A program made the translations under genes and the position numbers. From Actinomadura sp. NBRC 104412 (GTDB lineage Bacteria > Actinomycetota > Actinomycetes > Streptosporangiales > Streptosporangiaceae): a stretch of 64,000 nucleotides of DNA. Position 1 is the first letter of the stretch. Each line of letters begins with the position of its first letter. The DNA lies in assembly GCF_030269515.1 (NCBI RefSeq), contig NZ_BSTM01000027.1, forward strand, positions 1-64,000, read 5' to 3'. The notes beneath the pieces are model-generated. The model searched no databases. It saw only the letters and a program-made list of their open reading frames with translations, and was not told where the DNA came from. This document shows positions 24,056-32,420 of this stretch, piece by piece.

Positions 24056-25261
24056 TCAGATCGTGCCGGCGGCGCTGAGGTCGGACAGTTCCTCGGCGGT
24101 CAGGTTGAGGAGGCCGCCGTAGATCTCGGTGTTGTGCTGGCCCAGGGACGGACCCAGGGTGCGGACCTCGCCGGGAGTGTCGGACAGCTTCGGGAAGACG
24201 TTGTGCATCGGGAAGTCGCCGAACTCGGGATGGGCGAGACGGATGATGGCCTCGCGTGCGCGGAAGTGCGGGTCGGAGAGCATGTCCTTGGCGCGGTAGG
24301 TGAGCCCGGCGGGGACGCCGTTGTCGTGCAGGAGCTCCAGCAACCGAGCGGACTCCTGGCCGGCGGTCCATTCGGCGATGAGGTCGTCGAGTTCCTCGGC
24401 GTTGGCGCCGCGCGCGCCGTGGGTGGCGAAGCGCTCGTCGTCGGCCAGCTCGGGACGTCCCATGAGCGCGGCCAGCCGCCGCCAGATGGTGTCGCGGTTC
24501 GCGGCGATGAGGACGGGGCCGTCCTTGGTCGGGTAGACGTTGCTGGGCGCGACGTTGGGCAGCACGGAGCCGGTGCGCTCGCGCTGGTAGCCGGCGATCT
24601 CCCATTCGGGGATGAGCGACTCCATCATCGCCAGGACCGCCTCGTACAGCGCCGAGTCCACGATCTGCCCGCGCCCGGTGCGCTGCCGCGCGTGCAGGGC
24701 GACCAGCGTGCCGAGCGCGGCGAACGTGCCGGCCAGCTCGTCCCCGAGGGAGATGCCCGCGCGGGACGGGGGCCGGTCGGGATCGCCGGTGACGTAGCGG
24801 ATGCCGCCCATGGCCTCGCCGATGGAGCCGAACCCGGCGCGCGGCGCGTACGGGCCGTCCTGCCCGTACCCGGTGACACGGGTGATGATCAGCCCCGGGT
24901 TCTCGGCGTGCAGCTCGTCCGGCCCCAGCCCCCAGCGTTCGAGGGTGCCGGGACGGAAGTTCTCCACCAGCACGTCGGCGTGCGCGAGGAGGCGGCGGGC
25001 CAGCGCCTGCCCCTCGGAGCCGCGCAGGTCGAGGGTGACCGACTTCTTGTTGCGGGCGAGGATCGGCCACCACAGCGACTTGCCGTGCGGCTTCTCCCGG
25101 CCCCACTCGCGCATCGGGTCGCCGGTGCCGGGCGGCTCGACCTTGATGACCTCGGCGCCGAAGTCGCCGAGGAGCTGGCCGCAGAAGGGGCCGGCGAGGA
25201 GCTGGCCCATCTCGACGACCCGCAGGTCGCCGAGGGGACGGGAGAAGGTGTCGTCGCTCAT
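24056..25261 (-). CDS. CaiB/BaiF CoA-transferase family protein
   Basis: 401 residues, class III CoA-transferase. LAGPFCGQLLGDFGAEVIKV starts the fold, VLVENFRPGTLERWGLG and ITRVTGYGQDGPY follow, and the catalytic Asp is in ISLGDELAG. Such enzymes move CoA between carboxylic acids. The gene follows the GntR regulator with an ATGA overlap, and the divergent HMG-CoA-lyase-like gene suggests a short- or branched-chain acid pathway. Donor and acceptor acids cannot be read from the sequence. Confidence 0.92.
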   Translation of the reverse strand: MSDDTFSRPLGDLRVVEMGQLLAGPFCGQLLGDFGAEVIKVEPPGTGDPMREWGREKPHGKSLWWPILARNKKSVTLDLRGSEGQALARRLLAHADVLVENFRPGTLERWGLGPDELHAENPGLIITRVTGYGQDGPYAPRAGFGSIGEAMGGIRYVTGDPDRPPSRAGISLGDELAGTFAALGTLVALHARQRTGRGQIVDSALYEAVLAMMESLIPEWEIAGYQRERTGSVLPNVAPSNVYPTKDGPVLIAANRDTIWRRLAALMGRPELADDERFATHGARGANAEELDDLIAEWTAGQESARLLELLHDNGVPAGLTYRAKDMLSDPHFRAREAIIRLAHPEFGDFPMHNVFPKLSDTPGEVRTLGPSLGQHNTEIYGGLLNLTAEELSDLSAAGTI

Positions 25262-25944
25262 CGTTGCCCGTCGCTCGGGACGTCCGTGGAGACGTCGCTG
25301 GTCAGATCACCCTGGAGGTCGGCGTCGAGGTGGGCCGCGGCGGCGCGCACGTGGGAGCGCATCACCGACTCCGCCCATTCGGGGTCGCCGGCGGCGAGCG
25401 CCGAGACGACCTCGCGATGGTGGTGCATGCTGCGTTCCATGGCCTCGGCGTCGTACCGGCGGAAGGTGCCGAGGATCAGCGGGGCGTGCATGACCGAGGT
25501 CAGCATCGTGGGGAGCCGCCGGTTCCCGGACGCGTCGATGATGGCGACGTGGAACCGGGAGTTGAGCTCGGCGACCTTCGCGAGGTCGTGACCGGCCACC
25601 GCCCGCTCCATGCCCGCGCACAGCTCGTTCAGCTCGTCCAGCACCGCCTGGCCGGTGCCGAGCCGGGCGGCGCGCGCCGCCGCGTACGGTTCCAGCAGCG
25701 CGCGCAGCTCGAAGATCTCGTCGAGGTCGTCCCGCGTCCACCGGACCACCCGGGCGCCGCGGTGCGGCAGCACCTCGACCAGGCCGTCGGCGCCGAGCCG
25801 CTGCAGCGCCTCGCGCACGGGGGTGCGGGACAGGCCGAGGGTCTCGGCCAGTTCGGCCTCCCCGAGGCGGGTGCCCGCCGCGGCCTCTCCGGACAGGATC
25901 ATCTGACGCACCACCTCGTACGCGGTGTCAGTCGCGCGGGCCAT
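25258..25944 (-). CDS. GntR-family (FadR/FCD) regulator
   Basis: 228 residues. N-terminal winged helix (EAELAETLGLSRTPVREALQ) and C-terminal FCD ligand domain with metal-binding His/Asp pattern (SRFHVAIIDASGN, MHHHREVV). The ATG at 25944 is chosen because AAGGAG lies at 25949-25954; an upstream ATG at 25965 would include the operator in the coding region. It is co-transcribed with the CaiB gene and divergent from the lyase gene, and is the likely regulator of both. Confidence 0.9.
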   Translation of the reverse strand: MARATDTAYEVVRQMILSGEAAAGTRLGEAELAETLGLSRTPVREALQRLGADGLVEVLPHRGARVVRWTRDDLDEIFELRALLEPYAAARAARLGTGQAVLDELNELCAGMERAVAGHDLAKVAELNSRFHVAIIDASGNRRLPTMLTSVMHAPLILGTFRRYDAEAMERSMHHHREVVSALAAGDPEWAESVMRSHVRAAAAHLDADLQGDLTSDVSTDVPSDGQR

Positions 25945-25958
25945 CAACACTCCTTGCC

Positions 25959-25970
25959 ATTGCATGCAAT
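25959..25970. promoter_or_regulatory. probable GntR operator
   Basis: Perfect 12-bp palindrome ATTGCATGCAAT between the divergent GntR and lyase starts. A related half-matching site ATTGCATACAA lies at 26011-26021 inside the first codons of the lyase gene. TTG-N-CAA symmetry suits FCD-type GntR proteins. Confidence 0.6.
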
Positions 25971-25999
25971 ATAGTCACAAGGACGGCGAAAAGGCGAGC

Positions 26000-26920
26000 A
26001 TGGGGGTCGAATTGCATACAACCGTACTGGAGGTCGGTCCGCGGGACGGCCTGCAGAACGAGGAGCGCGCGCTCTCCCCCGAGGACAGGATCGCGTTCAT
26101 CACCCGTTGCGTGGAAGCCGGGGTACGCCGGATCGAGGCGGTCTCGTTCGTCAACCCGAAGCGGGTGCCGCAGATGGCGGGCGCGGAGGAGGTCATGGCG
26201 GGGGTCCCGCGCCGCGACGGCGTCTCCTACAGCGGCCTGGTGCTCAACCGCCGGGGCCTCGACCGCGCCCTGGGGGCCGGGGTGGACGAGGTGAACGTGG
26301 TCGTGGTCGCCACCGACACGTTCTGCGTCCGCAACCAGGGCCGCACGACCGCCGAGATGCTGGACGCCTGGGACGAGATCGCCGCCGCCTCGGCCGACGC
26401 GGGCGTGCCCGTAGGGATGACGATCGGCGCCTCGTTCGGCTGCCCGTTCGAGGGCGAGACGCCGCCGGAACGGGTCGCGGAGATCGCGCGGCGCGCGCAC
26501 GCGGCGGGGGCGTTCGAGATCGCGCTCGCCGACACGATCGGCGTGGGCGTGCCGGCGCAGGTCCGCGACCTGACGCGGCGGGTCCGGGAGGCGGCCCCGG
26601 GGACGCCGCTGCGCTTCCATTTCCACAACACGCGCAACACCGGGTACGCCAACGCCCTCGCCGCCGTCGACGAAGGCGTGACCGTCCTGGACGCGAGCAC
26701 CGGCGGCTTCGGGGGCTGCCCCTTCGCGCCCGCCGCCACCGGCAACATCGCGACCGAGGACCTTCTGTACGCGCTGCACCGCAGCGGCGTCGACACCGGC
26801 ATCGAGATGGAGGCCGTCGCCGCCACGGGCGCCTGGCTCGGCGACCTGCTGGGGGTACCGGTCCCCGGCCTGCTCGGCCGGGCCGGCCCCTTCGTGCCGC
26901 TGGGGGACGGGTCAGGCTGA
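26000..26920 (+). CDS. hydroxymethylglutaryl-CoA lyase family protein
   Basis: 306 residues, DRE-TIM aldolase fold. EVGPRDGLQNE is the catalytic/metal-binding strand, FHFHNTRNTGYANALAA supplies His ligands, and GGFGGCPFAPAATGNIATED carries the active-site Cys of HMG-CoA lyases. The reaction is cleavage of a 3-hydroxy-3-methylglutaryl-type CoA ester to acetyl-CoA and a keto acid; related citramalyl-type lyases cannot be excluded. The ATG at 26000 is preceded by AAAAGGCGAG. It diverges from the GntR-CaiB pair and overlaps the convergent DUF2255 gene by 9 bases. Confidence 0.9.
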   Translation: MGVELHTTVLEVGPRDGLQNEERALSPEDRIAFITRCVEAGVRRIEAVSFVNPKRVPQMAGAEEVMAGVPRRDGVSYSGLVLNRRGLDRALGAGVDEVNVVVVATDTFCVRNQGRTTAEMLDAWDEIAAASADAGVPVGMTIGASFGCPFEGETPPERVAEIARRAHAAGAFEIALADTIGVGVPAQVRDLTRRVREAAPGTPLRFHFHNTRNTGYANALAAVDEGVTVLDASTGGFGGCPFAPAATGNIATEDLLYALHRSGVDTGIEMEAVAATGAWLGDLLGVPVPGLLGRAGPFVPLGDGSG

Positions 26921-27304
26921 CGAGCGCGGGACGAGCTTCATCGTGCAGGCCCGCGCCTCCGGCGCCACCATGGGGTCGACGTACTGGCGCGGGTACTTGC
27001 CGTACTTGGAACGGTAGGCCCTGTCGATGCTGTCCATGAGGTCGCCGTCCGACTCTTCGGTGAAGACGACGTCCTTGTCGACGCCGCCCGCGCGGATGTG
27101 GCCCCGGCGGGTGGCCTTGGCGGCGCGGTACCAGACGCCCTCCGGACCCCGGTAGGAGCGGATGTAGAGGTCGTCGCCGTTCCGGACGACCCAGATGGTG
27201 GTCGGCCTGCGCGGCCCGCCGTCGCTCATCGGCGCCACCTGCAGCTCGTCCGCGCCGCCGATCTTGTCGAGCTCCTCGCTGGTCCAGGTCGTCGTGGTCG
27301 CCAT
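26912..27304 (-). CDS. DUF2255 family protein
   Basis: 130 residues. The pattern WTSEELDKIGGADELQVA...TTIWVVRNGDDLYIRSYRG and GVWYRAAKATRRGHI is typical of DUF2255, a small beta-rich family of unknown role often transferred between actinomycetes. No membrane segment or signal. Tail-to-tail overlap of 9 bases with the lyase gene. Confidence 0.85.
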   Translation of the reverse strand: MATTTTWTSEELDKIGGADELQVAPMSDGGPRRPTTIWVVRNGDDLYIRSYRGPEGVWYRAAKATRRGHIRAGGVDKDVVFTEESDGDLMDSIDRAYRSKYGKYPRQYVDPMVAPEARACTMKLVPRSSA

Positions 27305-27371
27305 GGGATCCTCCCGATGATCGGCTCTGCCGGTTGTCGTCTCCCTTCCTTGGGTGTGTGCGGAGCCGGGA

Positions 27372-27403
27372 CGGCCAAACGCGGAGAACGTGCCGTTTGG
27401 CCG
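27372..27403. promoter_or_regulatory. 10-bp inverted repeat upstream of the MFS gene
   Basis: CGGCCAAACG (27372-27381) and CGTTTGGCCG (27394-27403) are perfect complements with a 12-base spacer. No T-run follows. It lies between the divergent DUF2255 and MFS genes, so a regulator site is likely. Confidence 0.45.
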
Positions 27404-27480
27404 GGGGTGGCGGTCCGCTTTGCAGCCTTTTTGCCGGATCTGCTCCGGCTCGCGATCCCGCCTCCGCCCACGGCGGTCGG

Positions 27481-27516
27481 ACGATCAACCGCACGCGTCA
27501 CACGATCAACCGCACG
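27481..27516. promoter_or_regulatory. tandem 15-bp direct repeat upstream of the MFS gene
   Basis: ACGATCAACCGCACG occurs at 27481-27495 and again at 27502-27516, an offset of 21 bases (two helical turns). Spacing of this kind suits two protein dimers or AraC-type subunits on one face of the helix. The second copy ends 26 bases before the MFS ATG. Confidence 0.5.
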
Positions 27517-27542
27517 GGCGCGGGCGCGACGACGCTGGTCAC

Positions 27543-28733
27543 ATGCCAACCGCTCGGTCATCACCGTCACGTTCAGATGTCCTTCAGGCCACGGCGCGCA
27601 CCGGCGCCCGTACGACCTGGTCTCCGATCGTCGCACTCGCCACAGGGATCGCGGTGCTGGTGTCCAGCGAGTTCCTGCCCGCGAGCGTGCTGCCCGCGAT
27701 GGCGGCCGACCTCGGGATCAGCGAGGGCACGGCGGGCCTGGCGGTCGCGGCCACCGCCATCGCGGGCGCGGTCACCGCGCCCAGCATCGCGGCCCTGCTT
27801 CCGCGGGCGGACCGGCGCACCGTCCTCGTCGGGCTCCTGGTCGCGGCGACGGTCTCGAACCTGGCGGTGGCGGTCGCCCCCGGCTTCGCCGTCCTGCTCC
27901 TCGGCCGGCTCGTCCTGGGCGTCGCCATCGCGGGATACTGGTCGTTCGCGTTGGGCGCCGGCACCCACGCCGTGCCGGGACGGGACAGCGTGATCTCCAC
28001 GTCCCTCGCCCTCGGCGTCACCCTGGCGACCGTCGCGGGGGTGCCGCTGGCCTCGCTGGTCGGCGACGCGGTCGGCTGGCGCACCGTGTTCGGCATCGCG
28101 GCCGGGCTCGGCGCCGCCACCGCGATCGGTCTGGCCGCGATGCTGCCGCCCGTACCCCCGCACCCCGCCGCCGGGCTCACCATGCTGCGCCAGGCGATCG
28201 GCAGCCGGCGGCTGATGGCCGGTGTGCTGGGCGTGGTCCTCGTCGCGTTCGGCAACTTCTCCGCCTACCCGTTCATCAGGCTCGCGATCGAGGAGATCGA
28301 CAGGCGCGCCACGGTGTGGCTGCTGCTCGCCTGGGGCGTCGGCGGCCTGGTCGGCAACCTCGCGGCGGGGTGGTTCGCGGGACGGTTGCGGGTGGTGGTC
28401 TCCGCCGCGCCCCTGCTGCTCGGTGCGGGCCTGCTGATCACCACGACCGCGCCATCGCTTCCGGTACTGGCCGTGGGCGTCGTGCTGTGGGGTGTGGCCT
28501 TCAACATGGTCCCGGTCGCCACCCAGCTCTGGGTGACGCGCGTCGAGCCGGAGCGTGCCGAGTCGGCCCTGTCGTTGCAGGTGACCGCGTTCCAGGTGGC
28601 GATCACCCTCGGGTCGGCCTCAGGAGGCGCGCTGCTGGACGGCCACGGGCTGAGGACGGCGTTCGTGGTCGGCGCCGCCTTCGCCCTCACGTCCGGAGCA
28701 CTCTTCTCCGCCCTCCGCGCCCCGCGCGGATGA
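27543..28733 (+). CDS. MFS transporter
   Basis: 396 residues with 12 hydrophobic segments; the loop after helix 2 has LLPRADRRTVLVGLL, a variant of the MFS GxxxDRxGRR motif. It resembles the AraJ/YdhP/Cmx sugar- and drug-efflux group. ATG at 27543; longer in-frame readings upstream cross the direct repeats and have poor codon use. The 3' end is overlapped on the other strand by the C-terminal extension of the AraC gene. Substrate unknown; the AraC protein may regulate it. Confidence 0.85.
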   Translation: MPTARSSPSRSDVLQATARTGARTTWSPIVALATGIAVLVSSEFLPASVLPAMAADLGISEGTAGLAVAATAIAGAVTAPSIAALLPRADRRTVLVGLLVAATVSNLAVAVAPGFAVLLLGRLVLGVAIAGYWSFALGAGTHAVPGRDSVISTSLALGVTLATVAGVPLASLVGDAVGWRTVFGIAAGLGAATAIGLAAMLPPVPPHPAAGLTMLRQAIGSRRLMAGVLGVVLVAFGNFSAYPFIRLAIEEIDRRATVWLLLAWGVGGLVGNLAAGWFAGRLRVVVSAAPLLLGAGLLITTTAPSLPVLAVGVVLWGVAFNMVPVATQLWVTRVEPERAESALSLQVTAFQVAITLGSASGGALLDGHGLRTAFVVGAAFALTSGALFSALRAPRG

Positions 28734-29534
28734 GGCGTCACGCCATACCTGCGGTGGGACGCCGTGATGGGACGAGAAGGCCCGGCTGAAGGCGGCGGTG
28801 GAGCCGTAGCCGACGGCGGACGCGACGTACTGCACGGAACGCGAGGGGTCGCCGAGCAGGCGGCGCGCCTCCCGCATCCTGGCCTCCCTCAGCACCTCGG
28901 CGGGGCTGCGGCCGAGCGCCCGGCGGAACCGCTCACCCAGGGCGGAACGCGACAGATGCACCAGGCGCGCCATCCGCTCCACCGTCCACGGCTCGCCGGG
29001 CCGGGCGGTCACCGCCGCGACCACCGCGGCGACGGCCTCGTCCGGGGCGGCGGCGCCGTCGCGATCCCGCCCCTCCAGCCAGGACACGGTCATCGCCGCA
29101 CCGATCACCGTCCCGTAGCCGGAGGAGAACAGGGACGGGTCGCACATCTGCTCAAGAGGGCAGATGCCGACGAGCGCCGCGACACCCTCGTGCCGCGTGG
29201 CGAAGCCCCAGACCACCAGCGGGCTCGGCAGCCGATGGACGGGGACGGCCAAACGGAGATCCCCGACGACCATGACGGACTCCTCGACCCGTCCCGACGC
29301 GGTCACCCGGTGGGCGGTACGAGCGTCGACCAGCGCCGCATCGCCTTCGCGGAGGAGGTAGGACCCGGCCGCGGCCTCAAGCGTGATCTCGCCCGCCGAC
29401 ACCAGCACCCACCGCGGGCCGGGCCGATCGGTGAGTTCTGCGCCGGCCGGCAGCCGGACGCGGCGCATGCTCGACATCTCCCAGACCGGCCCCAGTGAGG
29501 CGGACGGATCCGCCTGGTCTCGCACACCAGCCAC
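28620..29534 (-). CDS. AraC-family regulator
   Basis: 304 residues. N-terminal cupin-like sensor (AALVDARTAHRVTASGRV, then CPLEQMCDPS), C-terminal double HTH (MARLVHLSRSALGERFRRAL and VASAVGYGSTAAFSRAFSSH). The AraC domain ends near residue 265; the last ~39 residues (rich in Glu/Gly/Arg) lie antisense to the MFS 3' end and are atypical. The GTG at 29534 has no clear ribosome site; ATG at 29477 after GGGAG is a good alternative, which would leave the palindrome AGGCGGA-cgga-TCCGCCT (29498-29515) as an upstream operator. Confidence 0.82.
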   Translation of the reverse strand: MAGVRDQADPSASLGPVWEMSSMRRVRLPAGAELTDRPGPRWVLVSAGEITLEAAAGSYLLREGDAALVDARTAHRVTASGRVEESVMVVGDLRLAVPVHRLPSPLVVWGFATRHEGVAALVGICPLEQMCDPSLFSSGYGTVIGAAMTVSWLEGRDRDGAAAPDEAVAAVVAAVTARPGEPWTVERMARLVHLSRSALGERFRRALGRSPAEVLREARMREARRLLGDPSRSVQYVASAVGYGSTAAFSRAFSSHHGVPPQVWRDASSARGAEGGEECSGREGEGGADHERRPQPVAVQQRAS

Positions 29535-29805
29535 GCGAAGTGCAGCGCGGGAGAAGCCGCCGCGTATTCCCGCCGCCTATTCCCCGCTGTGCGCCCCGCT
29601 GTGCGGACCCTTTTCGGGGACTGTCCGGGACGTGACAGTTCTCTCGATGCGCCGTTCAGCCTTCTGTGGTGAGCGGTCCCCTTCCCGGCCACGGAAGACG
29701 ACGGCTAGTGTCCTCTCCGTGACGTCAGGTAGTGATCCAGCGTCCACCCGTGTGATCCGTGCGTTCAGCGATGCGAAACCCCCGGCCTGGAAAGGGGACC
29801 CTCCC

Positions 29806-30642
29806 ATGACCATCGCCAGCGACTACCAGAACGACGTCGCCGACTACTGGAACGCCGAACGCAATCCCGTCAACCTGCGCCTCGGCGAGGTCTCCGGGCT
29901 CTACCACCACCATTACGGCATCGGCGAGGTCGACTGGTCCGTCCTGGAGACCAGCGACGACGCCCGGCGCGAGGAAGCCGTCATCGCCGAGCTGCACCGA
30001 CTGGAGAACGCCCAGGCCCGGCTGCTGCTGAGCCACCTCGGCGACATACGGCCCGAACACCGGCTGCTGGACGCGGGCTCGGGGAGGGGCGGCACCGGCT
30101 TCATGGCCCACGCCGCCTTCGGCTGCCGGGTCGACGGCGTGTCCATCTCCCGGTCCCAGGTGGACTTCGCCAACGACCAGGCGGCCAAGGCCGGCGTGTC
30201 CGACCGGGTCCGGTTCCACTTCAGGAACATGCTCGACACCGGCTTCGAGAGCGGAGTCTTCCGCGCGATCTGGAACAACGAGTCGACGATGTACGTCGTC
30301 CTCGACGATCTCTTCGCCGAGCACTCCCGGCTGCTGGAACACGGCGGCCGGTACGTCACCATCACCGGCTGTTACAACGACGTGTACGGGCTGCCGTCCC
30401 GCGCCGTCTCCACCATCAACGCCCACTACGTCTGCGACATCCATCCGCGCAGCGGCTACTTCCGGGCCATGGCGTCCAACCGGCTCGTGCCCGTCAGCGT
30501 CATCGACCTGACCTCCCGGACGATCCCGTACTGGGAGCTGCGCCAGAAATCGTCGGTCGCCACCGGCATCGAGAGCACGTTCCTGGACGCGTACCGCGAC
30601 GGCGGCTTCCAGTACCTGCTCATCGCCGCCGACCGGGTCTGA
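29806..30642 (+). CDS. geranyl diphosphate 2-C-methyltransferase
   Basis: 278 residues, SAM-dependent. The SAM loop is LLDAGSGRGGTGFMAHAAFG, with VSISRSQVDFANDQAAKAGV after it. It matches the GPP methyltransferases of 2-methylisoborneol pathways (SCO7701 type), which methylate C2 of geranyl diphosphate. AAAGGGGA precedes the ATG at 29806. The terpene cyclase starts 15 bases after its stop, giving the classical two-enzyme pair, here in the order methyltransferase then cyclase. The cyclic-nucleotide-binding gene often found with this pair is absent. Confidence 0.9.
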   Translation: MTIASDYQNDVADYWNAERNPVNLRLGEVSGLYHHHYGIGEVDWSVLETSDDARREEAVIAELHRLENAQARLLLSHLGDIRPEHRLLDAGSGRGGTGFMAHAAFGCRVDGVSISRSQVDFANDQAAKAGVSDRVRFHFRNMLDTGFESGVFRAIWNNESTMYVVLDDLFAEHSRLLEHGGRYVTITGCYNDVYGLPSRAVSTINAHYVCDIHPRSGYFRAMASNRLVPVSVIDLTSRTIPYWELRQKSSVATGIESTFLDAYRDGGFQYLLIAADRV

Positions 30643-30657
30643 ACAGGTGAAACGACC

Positions 30658-31791
30658 ATGCTTGAGCCATGCAGGAGCCTGCGTCCCCCGCGGATCACGC
30701 CCCCCGAGTGGGGCGCCCTGGGAACCACGGCGGCCCGGCTGCCCTCGCTGCTGGCCGCCGCGCGTCCCAGCCGCGACTCGCCGATCAGCCTCGGCGTCCC
30801 CTCGGCCTACGCCGAGCGGCCATGGGGCGACGGCTCCCACTCGCCGCTCTACTGCCCCGCGCCGGAACGCGTCGACGAAAACCTCGCCGGTGAAGTGGAG
30901 GCCCGGCTGCTCGCCTGGGCACACGACCGGGGATTCCGGGAGGACGAGCTGGCCGCCCTGGCCGAGGCCGGGTTCGGGCGGCTGGTGACCCTCGCGCATC
31001 CCGACACCGACGACCCCGACGCGCTCCTGGTCGCCGCGCAACTGAACGCCTCCTGGTGGGCCGCGGACGACTACTACGCGGACGACACCGCGCTGGGAGC
31101 CGTGCCCGCGCTGCTCCCGCCGCGGCTGGCGCTGGTGATGGCGGCCATGGACCCCGTCCCGCCCGCCGGTGACCTCACCCCGCCCCTCCAGGCGGCCCTG
31201 CGCGACGATCTGGTCCGCCGCATGCTCGGCTCGGCCACGGAGCATCTGAGCCGCCACGCCACCCCGGCGCAGGTCCAGCGGGTCTGCTACTCGACCTTCG
31301 CGATGTTCGTGAGCTGGACGGCCTACGCCGCCTGGCGGGAGACCGGCGAGCACCCGCCCGCCTGGGAGTATCTGGCCGCCCGCCAGCACGACAGCTTCTA
31401 CACGTCCATGACCTTGATCGACGTGGTGGGCGGCTACGAGGTCCCGGCCGCCCTCTTCTCCGAGCCGCGCGTCCGCCGCGCCGCGATGCAGGCGGGCACC
31501 GCCAGCGTGATCGTCAACGATCTGCACTCGGTGGCCAAGGACGCCGCCGACGAGAAGCCGGTCTGCAACCTGGTCCTCCTGATCGCCGCCGACCGCGGCT
31601 GCTCCGTCGACGAGGCGACCGAACGCGCCGTGGACCTCCACAACGGCCTCGTCCGCGATTTCGAACGCTCACACCAGGCCCTGACCGTGATCCCGTCCCC
31701 CGACCTGCAACGCTTCCTGCGCGGGCTGCGCGCCTGGATGGCCGGGGGCCTTGAATGGCACGCCACCAACAGCCGCTACCGCACCGCCTAG
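30658..31791 (+). CDS. 2-methylisoborneol synthase-type class I terpene cyclase
   Basis: 377 residues. After a Pro-rich N-terminus, SPLYCPAPERVDE matches the family. The Asp-rich motif reads ADDYYADD, the Mg-binding NSE motif NDLHSVAKDAADE, and the C-terminal RY pair is in NSRYR. With the GPP methyltransferase upstream the expected substrate is 2-methyl-GPP and the product 2-methylisoborneol (earthy odour), though 2-methylenebornane cyclases look alike. The first Met and the Met at codon 4 or 5 are both possible starts. Overlaps the convergent YCII gene by 4 bases. Confidence 0.9.
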   Translation: MLEPCRSLRPPRITPPEWGALGTTAARLPSLLAAARPSRDSPISLGVPSAYAERPWGDGSHSPLYCPAPERVDENLAGEVEARLLAWAHDRGFREDELAALAEAGFGRLVTLAHPDTDDPDALLVAAQLNASWWAADDYYADDTALGAVPALLPPRLALVMAAMDPVPPAGDLTPPLQAALRDDLVRRMLGSATEHLSRHATPAQVQRVCYSTFAMFVSWTAYAAWRETGEHPPAWEYLAARQHDSFYTSMTLIDVVGGYEVPAALFSEPRVRRAAMQAGTASVIVNDLHSVAKDAADEKPVCNLVLLIAADRGCSVDEATERAVDLHNGLVRDFERSHQALTVIPSPDLQRFLRGLRAWMAGGLEWHATNSRYRTA

Positions 31792-32336
31792 CGGCGCCCG
31801 CCGAACGCCCAGTCGTGCACCTCGATGTCCGCGTATCGTCCCTCGGTCAGAACGCCGCGCGCCGCGTCCGGGCCCTCCGCCCGGACGAGCACGGCCGTCC
31901 CCAGCCAGGTGTCCCCGTCATCGGACAGCAAGGGCCCGTACGCGATCAGCTCGTCCCGGTCGTCCGGCACGGCCAGGTCCACCGGCCGTCCCGCGCCGAG
32001 ACCGAGCACCAGATACCGGTCGCCTTCGTCCCGGCCGCCGGCGAACTCCCACATCGTTCGTCCGAGCAGGTTGCGCCACCGGCGCAGCAGGACGTCCCGG
32101 TACACGCCGGCCTGGTAGTTGGGCTCGTCGAACGCGAACGCCCGTGCCGACGCGGGATCGGGCAGATCGACGATGTGCACGCTCCCCGTCGGCGTGACCC
32201 CGTCCTCGGCGAAGGTCGGCCCGCGAGCGATCATCCCCTTCGCGAACCGGTCCATGTAGGACCAATGCGTCTCGGCCAGTTCCTCGCGCAACGGTAAGGA
32301 TCCGGGCCGGTCCCGGTGGTAGACGAAGAATTCCAC
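31788..32336 (-). CDS. YCII-related protein with two repeats
   Basis: 182 residues made of two YCII-like halves: EFFVYHRDRPGSLPLREEL ... ARAFAFDEPNYQAGVY, and YLVLGLGAGRPVDLAVPDDR ... TWLGTAVLVRAEGPDAAR. YCII proteins are small dimeric ferredoxin-like folds of uncertain enzymatic role; here the dimer is fused in one chain. The second half has the weaker match. No signal or membrane segment. Confidence 0.78.
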   Translation of the reverse strand: MEFFVYHRDRPGSLPLREELAETHWSYMDRFAKGMIARGPTFAEDGVTPTGSVHIVDLPDPASARAFAFDEPNYQAGVYRDVLLRRWRNLLGRTMWEFAGGRDEGDRYLVLGLGAGRPVDLAVPDDRDELIAYGPLLSDDGDTWLGTAVLVRAEGPDAARGVLTEGRYADIEVHDWAFGGRR

Positions 32337-32420
32337 ACCGTCCAGTCTTTACCACACGGAGCGCTTCAGGCCGGTGTCGCGGCGCGGGTGAGCGCGGCCA
32401 GGACGGCGGCGACGGAGCGG

